NCBI GenBank assembly: GCA_937916135.1
Contig: CALFTQ010000150.1
Span: forward strand, 1 to 11,267
Direction of reading: 5' to 3'
From: an uncultured Verrucomicrobiales bacterium
GTDB lineage: Bacteria; Verrucomicrobiota; Verrucomicrobiia; Verrucomicrobiales; Akkermansiaceae
Length of the DNA: 11,267 nt
The translations under genes and the position numbers were made by a program. The notes below the pieces were generated by a model that saw only the letters and a program-made list of their open reading frames with translations, was not told where the DNA came from and made no database searches. Each line of letters begins with the position of its first letter. The stretch's first letter is position 1. Positions 1 through 4,035 of the stretch are shown in pieces.

Positions 1-646
1 CGGTGGTGGCGTGCTTCCGGTGGGTGTCGTCATTCTCAAAGCCACCTTGCGAGCAGAAGATACACTTACCCAGCCAGCCGAAGGCGGTCACGCGTGCCTC
101 CGCTTCTGCCATGTGCCCCTGTGGCCATCTCCAAGTCTCGTCCCCTATCAGCCAGCGGATGGAACGTCTTTGCAGGTTGCTGAGGTTATGGGCACCGGCT
201 ACCCAGAGGGTCATGCCGTTGTTGAAGTAGATAGTGGTGTTGCGCTTCTTGTTGGGGTTGGCCGGGTAGAGATTTTTCACCGGTTCGCACTCATCGAAGA
301 GCTTTTGCAGGCGGCTTTCGCTCTGGTCCTTGGCGTCATCGTCCGTCTGGTCCAGCCAGAGGGTAGGCCCGGGCAAGTTGGCTATGATGTAGCACAGTGC
401 CACCTCCGGCGCGGTGGTCTTGGAGCTCTGCACGGATGCCACGATGCTGACCAGCCGGACATGCGGGTCTACAATCGCGTCCATGACCTCCTGAATCATC
501 CGGGAGTTGGCTATGCGGAAGCGGCCCGGCATGGGGCTGTACGGAATGGAGCGGATATGTTCTTCGGCCCACTGCCAGACGGGCTGACGGTCAGGCGGTC
601 TCCATGCCTCCTGCCAGATGTTGAGAAGTTGCTCGTTGACGGACAT
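1..646 (-). CDS. Phage terminase large subunit, GpA-like, N-terminal part (runs off left edge)
   Basis: ATPase subunit of the motor that packages DNA into the capsid. It begins at ATG 646 and stays open for 215 codons to the left edge. Visible features are a Walker A-like loop SVQSSKTT (residues 71-78, Lys76), the segment LWLDQTDDDAKDQSESRL (96-113) with an adenine-motif look, and a Walker B motif IRWLIGDETWRW (163-174, Asp169/Glu170). This layout matches the lambda gpA-type terminase ATPase. The loop has SSK where many relatives have GK, a family variant rather than obvious damage. The C-terminal nuclease domain is outside the window. The start lies inside the upstream nuclease gene, overlapping it by 56 bp in another frame, with no clear Shine-Dalgarno sequence, so translation is probably coupled. 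The family is clear. The start is inferred from the frame and from the natural-looking N-terminus MSVNEQLLNIWQEAW. Confidence 0.88.
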   Translation of the reverse strand, partial: MSVNEQLLNIWQEAWRPPDRQPVWQWAEEHIRSIPYSPMPGRFRIANSRMIQEVMDAIVDPHVRLVSIVASVQSSKTTAPEVALCYIIANLPGPTLWLDQTDDDAKDQSESRLQKLFDECEPVKNLYPANPNKKRNTTIYFNNGMTLWVAGAHNLSNLQRRSIRWLIGDETWRWPQGHMAEAEARVTAFGWLGKCIFCSQGGFENDDTHRKHATT

Positions 647-944
647 ATTCGATGATGTGGTGCAGGGTTTCAGGCTTTATCTGGGGCTCGGTCAGGCGCA
701 GGACTGCCCATCCATCCAGCGCGGCGGTAAGGTATTTTTCGGCATCCGCCATGAATCCTTTGGGGGTGAGGTGGCGGCCCCGGTTCCAGACTCCGCCCTC
801 TATCTCGATGAGGGTCATGCTTGCCGGGTGCGCAAAATCAGCCCGCCATCGGCGCGGCGGGTGGAATCGGTACTCCGGCAGCAGCTCCGGGCCATCGAGC
901 AGGTTCCAGAGCTCGGAAAAGCGGCTTTCGAGGGTGGAGCTCAT
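591..944 (-). CDS. PD-(D/E)XK-like phage nuclease between the terminase genes
   Basis: A 117-residue protein resembling small phage-encoded endonucleases of the DUF559/VRR-NUC type. The core reads WRADFAHP (Asp36), IEIEGG (Glu47, Glu49), GRHLTPKGF (His58, Lys62) and DAEKY (Asp67, Lys70), followed by GWAVLRLT. This fits a restriction-endonuclease-like fold with an acidic pair and later basic residues. I chose ATG 944 because it forms an ATGA overlap with the terminase small-subunit stop (941-943), as elsewhere in this operon. An in-frame GTG at 983 would add 13 residues. The gene sits between the small and large terminase genes, which suggests a role in DNA packaging, such as processing branched or concatemeric DNA, but this is inference from position. 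Nuclease fold likely; substrate unknown. Confidence 0.72.
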   Translation of the reverse strand: MSSTLESRFSELWNLLDGPELLPEYRFHPPRRWRADFAHPASMTLIEIEGGVWNRGRHLTPKGFMADAEKYLTAALDGWAVLRLTEPQIKPETLHHIIEYVRQRATSQHLAGGMETA

Positions 945-1552
945 GAGGTCAATCCGGATTTGCTCGTATGCAGCAGGCGGCACACTTCATCTATCGCTTT
1001 GCTGTTCTCCTCCCGGATGCCTTGGGCATCCAGCCCGCTGAGGATGGGCGGCAGCTCGTTCTCGAACTTGGCACGCAGCAGCGCAATAGCCTTGCCTACC
1101 AGCGTATGCCACCCCTTCCGCACGTCTTCGAGGAGGATGTATTCTCCCTTCTTCACGGCCACCTTGAGCTCGCGCTCCTCCACTTCGGCAAGGAGCTTGC
1201 GGGCCTTCAGGGCCTCCGTCTCAGCTCCGCCGCCATCCACGTGGCCCTTGAGCTCGTTAGCCTGTACAAAATCTCGCCACGCCGACACATTATGGCTCCC
1301 GTTGGGGTTGGGCTCCGGGGCTCCCTTCATCTTGCGCCAGTTGCTCAGCGTGCGCCGGGTGACTCCCAGAGCGGATGCCAGCTCGACAATGGTCTTGGCT
1401 TCGGTCAATGTGGCGGAGCTTCCGGCAGCGCGGGCCTGTACACGGGCTCGCTCGGTAGAGGTGAGAGTCTTACCGTCTCGCACCTTGCGGACGATGTTGG
1501 TGAAATCGGCCTCCAGAATCTTCTCCGCCGCTTCCTGTGTGATACCTGCCAT
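941..1552 (-). CDS. Phage terminase small subunit (Nu1-like)
   Basis: DNA-recognition subunit of the packaging terminase, 203 residues. A helix-turn-helix at about residues 52-76 (VELASALGVTRRTLSNWRKMKG) is followed by a charged helical, coiled-coil-like stretch at about 112-137 (EALKARKLLAEVEERELKVA) and then KKGEYILLEDVRK. This order is typical of Nu1/gpNu1-type small terminases. An unusual feature is the N-terminal extension of about 50 residues before the helix-turn-helix. The gene lies directly upstream of the nuclease and large subunit. ATG 1552 is preceded by GAGGGT, the 3' arm of a perfect hairpin (1556-1587), so initiation may be controlled by RNA structure. Confidence is high for the family, lower for the exact DNA site bound. 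Confidence 0.82.
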   Translation of the reverse strand: MAGITQEAAEKILEADFTNIVRKVRDGKTLTSTERARVQARAAGSSATLTEAKTIVELASALGVTRRTLSNWRKMKGAPEPNPNGSHNVSAWRDFVQANELKGHVDGGGAETEALKARKLLAEVEERELKVAVKKGEYILLEDVRKGWHTLVGKAIALLRAKFENELPPILSGLDAQGIREENSKAIDEVCRLLHTSKSGLTS

Positions 1553-1555
1553 ATT

Positions 1556-1587
1556 ACCCTCAGCCGCTTGTCAAAACGGCTGAGGGT
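1556..1587 (-). promoter_or_regulatory. RNA hairpin covering the terminase small-subunit ribosome binding site
   Basis: ACCCTCAGCCG (1556-1566) and CGGCTGAGGGT (1577-1587) form a perfect 11-bp stem with a 10-base loop. In the minus-strand transcript the 3' arm contains GAGG, 5 bases before ATG 1552. It lies between the stop at 1598 and this start. No U-run follows, so a terminator is unlikely. Sequestering the ribosome binding site is the simplest reading, and a repressor-binding RNA hairpin is possible. Confidence 0.6.
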
Positions 1588-1597
1588 GGCGGGTGCG

Positions 1598-1891
1598 TCA
1601 GTATTCAGACGGCAGCAGGATGGTGGTGTAGTCGCGTTGGCCGCTCACATCGGAGACGGCCTCTGTTATGATGTAGACCCGGCGGCCATGGCTGCACTGG
1701 TAGCAGCTCAATATCCGGTCGCCGGAAGTGAGAGCCGCTTCATTCATTTTCTTATCCGACTGGCACAGATCTCCCCAGTCATGGCTGATATGGCGAAGCA
1801 GTAGCTCGGTGATTTCGTGGAGGTTAAAGGCCGCCATGATGCCCGGAGTGCAGACCAGCTGCCCAAGGTTGAAGTGAGGTTTTGCTTTCAT
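1598..1891 (-). CDS. Small conserved phage/plasmid-type protein with ITEA...LLPSEY ending
   Basis: A 97-residue protein. LGQLVCTPGIMAAF (9-22), RHISHDWGDL (33-42), NEAALTSGDRILSCY (50-64) and the ending RVYIITEA...TTILLPSEY match a widespread small family in phages and plasmids. I recall it often being labelled, without good evidence, as a restriction-related or plasmid-related protein. Its molecular function is not established as far as I know. Here a short insert, VSDVSGQRDY (79-88), separates ITEA from TTILLPSEY. ATG 1891 gives the usual short lead before LGQ. The frame stays open upstream to TTG 2098, but that region holds strong hairpins and does not look conserved. No clear ribosome binding site precedes ATG 1891. 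It is the first gene of the packaging block. Confidence 0.68.
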   Translation of the reverse strand: MKAKPHFNLGQLVCTPGIMAAFNLHEITELLLRHISHDWGDLCQSDKKMNEAALTSGDRILSCYQCSHGRRVYIITEAVSDVSGQRDYTTILLPSEY

Positions 1892-1976
1892 GTGGCCGGG
1901 AAAAATAGCATGGCCGGACAGAGCGGAGCAAGATTGCCCATGCGTCATGTTGCTGCAAGTCTCTGGAACGCAAAGA

Positions 1977-2006
1977 CCGGGAAAAACGGCATCCCGTTTC
2001 TCCCGG
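1977..2006 (-). promoter_or_regulatory. Strong 13-bp RNA hairpin in the packaging-operon leader
   Basis: CCGGGAAAAACGG (1977-1989) pairs with CCGTTTCTCCCGG (1994-2006) around a CATC loop, with a single A/C mismatch that becomes a G-U pair in the minus-strand RNA. A second small hairpin, CCCGC/GCGGG (2011-2015, 2023-2027), lies just upstream in the minus transcript. The following minus-strand bases, TCTTTGCG, are a poor U-run, so an intrinsic terminator is doubtful. Confidence 0.5.
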
Positions 2007-2175
2007 CCTACCCGCCAACTCAGCGGGTTGTATTGCGCGGTTCCGACATTGAAGGAAAAAGCCTTATGTGTCAATTCTTTAGGTGTGCTTGCTCTCAAAA
2101 AAAGTGGGAACCGCTAAAAAGCTCGCGTGCTCGAATCATAAAAAGAAGGCAGGCACAAGAAGAGCGCGGCCTCTC

Positions 2176-2292
2176 TTAAGGAGACTTCCTGCTACCTAGT
2201 ATACTATGTATCAGTGTATAAGGGAGAATCCATCTCGCTGTAACTCTAACACAGATGTGGGGTTCTGACGGCTTTTGTACGATGTCCTCCAT
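2176..2292 (-). CDS. Possible 38-residue small protein
   Basis: Opens at ATG 2292 in the same frame as, and 15 bp beyond, the stop of the preceding gene (2308-3084). It ends at TAA 2176-2178. The product starts MEDIVQKPSEPHICVRV and has a modestly hydrophobic centre (WILPYTLIHSILG). An AAAGG sequence precedes the ATG but is too close (about 1 base) to be a good ribosome binding site. I do not recognise the protein. It overlaps the palindrome region and may be chance. Confidence 0.22.
   Translation of the reverse strand: MEDIVQKPSEPHICVRVTARWILPYTLIHSILGSRKSP
2197..2206. repeat. 10-bp perfect palindrome TAGTATACTA
   Basis: Perfect inverted repeat in a short AT-rich patch (about 2193-2222), followed by TGTATCAGTGTATA. 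It could be an operator or part of a promoter, since it includes a TATACT hexamer on both strands, but no matching -35 box is seen in either direction. Confidence 0.35.
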
Positions 2293-2307
2293 ACCTTTAG
2301 GCGGTTG

Positions 2308-3084
2308 TCAAAATGCGTTGGCGGTGGCGGTGAGCTGGCCTGCATACTCGACAATGGGCTGGAGTCGGGAGAGCAATTCGGCTCGATGTTCCTTCGGTAA
2401 ACTGGTGGCCGGGTGCTGAGATGCCCAGAAGGTGAAGCGCGACAGTTCCAGCGCACAGGGGATGGCCTTGTCTGCCTCCTCCTGGGTCGGTAGCGGTAAC
2501 AGGCCGAAAGGTCGGTCAGCGTTCGGGGCCACGGATTCCTCCGGCGTTGTGTTGCGCTCCTTCTCCTGCACGATTTGGCGCAGGTGGTGGCGCAGCTCGG
2601 TGCAGGAATACCCCTCACTCTCGGCCAGAGCCAGAAAGTTCTCGCGTTCGTCAGCGGTGCTCTGAATGCAGGCGGCCTCTTGGTGGTGAGAGAAGGACAG
2701 GCGTTCATGGCGGCGTTCCGGCGGAAAGGCGCGGCAGGTGGCAACAATGTTGCGCAGCGTGCCGTTGCTCAGGCCCGTGGCAGCCATGGCTTCGGCATAC
2801 TTGCTCTGCACCTGCGGCACGCCCCAGCGGCGTTCACAGAGCAGCAGCGTGTCTCCCAGCAGCCAGTTGCTTGCTTTCGCAAAGCGGATGACCGAGCGGA
2901 AGATGGCATTGAACTCCTCCGGCTGCATGGTGGCCACATCAGCTACAATGAGGCCCTGCGGGGTGAAATTGACGCCGACCACGTTCGGAAGCTCCTGCCG
3001 CCCCTCCGTCATGTCGACATGGCAAGGGGTGGCGGCATAGCTCTGCGGGTCGAAAAGTTCAAGCTGTTGGGGAATGGTCTCCAT
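2308..3084 (-). CDS. Phage protein with ParB/KorB-like helical DNA-binding region (tentative)
   Basis: About 258 residues from ATG 3084. A GTG at 3090 would add two residues, and neither start has a clear ribosome binding site. The middle section reads ASNWLLGDTLLLCERRWG, then SKYAEAMAATGLSNGTLRNI, then RHERLSFSHHQEAA (roughly residues 71-138). This is the pattern of the helix-turn-helix region found in ParB/KorB-like and related phage or plasmid replication proteins: a candidate recognition helix (TGLSNGTLRN) followed by a leucine/serine-rich helix. ENFLALAESEGYSCTELRHHLRQIV continues that pattern. The C-terminus has a proline/glutamate-rich linker and further helices. The start overlaps the end of the upstream gene by 26 bp. 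Role in DNA binding, regulation or replication is inferred. Confidence 0.5.
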   Translation of the reverse strand: METIPQQLELFDPQSYAATPCHVDMTEGRQELPNVVGVNFTPQGLIVADVATMQPEEFNAIFRSVIRFAKASNWLLGDTLLLCERRWGVPQVQSKYAEAMAATGLSNGTLRNIVATCRAFPPERRHERLSFSHHQEAACIQSTADERENFLALAESEGYSCTELRHHLRQIVQEKERNTTPEESVAPNADRPFGLLPLPTQEEADKAIPCALELSRFTFWASQHPATSLPKEHRAELLSRLQPIVEYAGQLTATANAF

Positions 3085-3658
3085 ATTCACAGGTCGATGT
3101 CAAAACGGACAATTTCCGGCGATTGTTCTGCCGGTACTTGCTCCGGGATGATGCCTTCTTCTGGTTGCCCATCGGCGGCAGACCGAGCTGCTCCTGCAAG
3201 GTGCGCACATGGTAGTTGAAGCTCTGCCTGCTCATGCCGTGCCGCTTGGCATGCTCCTCGCAGGTGCCATAGCCGCAAAGGTACTGCAAACAGGACCAAG
3301 TGAGCTCAGGATGACCAGAGGCACACAGGAAGTCATGCACGACCTGCCGGGCCTCGTTGCTGCCTTTGCCGTCCAGCATGATGTCCATGAGGCTCAGGGG
3401 TGCATCCGCCTCGTCCTCGCGCAAGCCTTCCACCTCCGGCTCCACGGTAGGCATCTGCTTTTCGGTGAGCTCCTCCAGACTGAGACCCATCTGCTGGCCT
3501 TCCAGTCGCGGCTGAAGCAATCCGGCAGCTTCCGCCCGCTCCCGTTCCTCCGGACTCATGGCCGCCATCCACGCTTGAGCGGCGGGGCCACTGAAGGCGT
3601 CCCGGTAGGCTTGCATGCGGCGGATTTCGGCGGCGGCGTACTCATCGTGACGGCTCAT
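3059..3658 (-). CDS. Phage protein with C-terminal helix-turn-helix, probable regulator
   Basis: A 199-residue protein I cannot assign to a named family. The N-terminal half is helical and charged (EIRRMQAYRDAF, SPEERERAEAAG), with an acidic linker around residues 60-90. A helix-turn-helix-like region is at about 121-157 (WSCLQYLCGYGTCEEHAKRHGMSRQSFNYHVRTLQEQLGL), where EEHAKRHGMSRQSFNYHVRTL resembles the last two helices of a sigma-region-4-like or MarR-like domain. A basic tail (KKASSRSKYRQNNRRK) follows. ATG 3658 has an excellent ribosome binding site, GGAAAGGAGG, 8 bases upstream. The gene follows the AT-rich region that carries a promoter-operator candidate, which suits an autoregulated transcription factor. 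The role is inferred. Confidence 0.6.
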   Translation of the reverse strand: MSRHDEYAAAEIRRMQAYRDAFSGPAAQAWMAAMSPEERERAEAAGLLQPRLEGQQMGLSLEELTEKQMPTVEPEVEGLREDEADAPLSLMDIMLDGKGSNEARQVVHDFLCASGHPELTWSCLQYLCGYGTCEEHAKRHGMSRQSFNYHVRTLQEQLGLPPMGNQKKASSRSKYRQNNRRKLSVLTSTCEYGDHSPTA

Positions 3659-4035
3659 CGGGCGGGCCTCCTTTCCATCCCTTTTTTACCTGATTTACGC
3701 ACTACACTCTCCCCTATCTTTATATATATACAATTTTTTTCTTTATATTTTCCTATTTTCCCTCTTTTTCCTTCTCTTATATAAAGTTTACACAAAAAAG
3801 GTGTAAATATGTAAAGAAGGTAATGGAAGATGTTGGAAATGAAGAAAAAGGGACATTGACACCTTTCCTGACATTCTTCGATTTGGAAGATGTAAGGAGT
3901 AAGCAAAAAACGCGATTTTCGGGCGAATGCTGTATTTCGTGCGCCTTCGGCAAAAATGCCGCCGGAAAGGCAAAAAGCCCTTCCGACTGACACCTTTGCC
4001 CCGGAAGTTACACTCTCAGAATGGGCAGTTTTCAT
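3655..4035 (-). CDS. Ambiguous ORF through the AT-rich region; possible small membrane protein
   Basis: Opens at ATG 4035 inside the 3' end of the primase-helicase gene (20-bp overlap) and ends at TGA 3657-3655, making an ATGA overlap with the next gene, as other junctions here do. The 126-residue product has one hydrophobic stretch (about 62-85, CPFFFISNIFHYLLYIFTPF) followed by a lysine/arginine-rich tail. Staying open through AT-rich DNA is notable. Against it, the same DNA carries inverted repeats, hairpins and a promoter candidate, the composition follows simple pyrimidine-rich then purine-rich tracts, and the ribosome binding site is poor (AAGG 11 bases away). I regard noncoding as at least as likely. 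Confidence 0.25.
   Translation of the reverse strand: MKTAHSESVTSGAKVSVGRAFCLSGGIFAEGARNTAFARKSRFLLTPYIFQIEECQERCQCPFFFISNIFHYLLYIFTPFLCKLYIREGKRGKIGKYKEKNCIYIKIGESVVRKSGKKGMERRPAR
3667..3676 (-). promoter_or_regulatory. Strong ribosome binding site for the gene at 3059-3658
   Basis: Minus-strand GGAAAGGAGG, 8 bases before ATG 3658. It is part of a 15-bp block (3662-3676) repeated exactly before the DNA polymerase gene (8016-8030). Most other genes in this operon lack a good site, so these two stand out as high-expression starts. Confidence 0.7.
3778..3807 (-). promoter_or_regulatory. Candidate promoter overlapped by an inverted-repeat operator
   Basis: On the minus strand TTTACA (3807-3802) and TATATA (3783-3778) are 18 bp apart, a fair sigma70-like match (5/6 and 4/6). 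The inverted repeat TTTACAC-(7 bp)-GTGTAAA (3787-3807) covers the -35 box and most of the spacer, an arrangement typical of a repressor operator. It would drive the gene starting at 3658 after a leader of about 110 bases. Confidence 0.4.
3948..3985 (-). promoter_or_regulatory. Tandem hairpins just after the primase-helicase stop
   Basis: CGGAAAGGC (3963-3971) pairs with GCCCTTCCG (3977-3985) around an AAAAA loop, with one G-U in the minus RNA. CGGC/GCCG (3948-3951, 3958-3961) forms a smaller neighbour. They begin 30 bases after the stop codon at 4016. U-runs occur in the loops and between the stems rather than cleanly after the large stem, so this may be a weak terminator, attenuator or RNA-processing site. 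Confidence 0.35.

Larger units (their letters stand above)
1892..2307. other. Gene-poor leader with hairpins, repeats and a palindrome
   Basis: About 415 bp between the DNA-binding protein gene and the packaging block. It holds a 13-bp hairpin (1977-2006), a 5-bp hairpin (2011-2027), two copies of CCGGGAAAAA (1896-1905, 1977-1986), a minus-strand TTGACA (2074-2069) without a convincing -10, a 10-bp palindrome TAGTATACTA (2197-2206), and a 38-codon ORF (2292-2176). I expect minus-strand promoter or leader functions for the late genes here, but no promoter is certain. Confidence 0.45.
3659..4015. other. AT-rich repeat-bearing region; candidate control region or phage replication origin
   Basis: Lies just downstream of the primase-helicase gene. 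It contains a TATA-rich tract (3716-3786), a 7-bp inverted repeat TTTACAC/GTGTAAA (3787-3807), TGACACCTTT twice (3857-3866, 3988-3997) with an inverted near-copy AAAGGTGTAA (3797-3806), TGGAAGATGT twice (3824-3833, 3884-3893), TACACTCTC near both ends (3703-3711, 4009-4017) and two hairpins (3948-3985). Iterated sites next to an easily melted tract, beside replication genes, fit an origin; the promoter candidate fits a control region. Neither is shown. Confidence 0.42.

Noticed and set aside
591..983. GTG start at 983 for the nuclease
   Set aside because: ATG 944 forms an ATGA overlap with the preceding stop, the pattern used at other junctions, and the nuclease core is unaffected.
618..1583. 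Plus-strand open frame of 321 codons opposite the terminase small subunit and nuclease
   Set aside because: Antisense to two recognisable genes, composition rich in Ser/Arg/Pro typical of shadow frames in GC-rich DNA.
1598..2098. 166-residue version of the ITEA/LLPSEY protein starting at TTG 2098
   Set aside because: The family normally begins shortly before LGQ; the added region covers strong hairpins and looks unconserved, so ATG 1891 is preferred.
2100..2180. Possible tRNA (GCTCGAATCAT resembles a T-loop)
   Set aside because: No acceptor, D-arm or anticodon stem could be paired around it on either strand.
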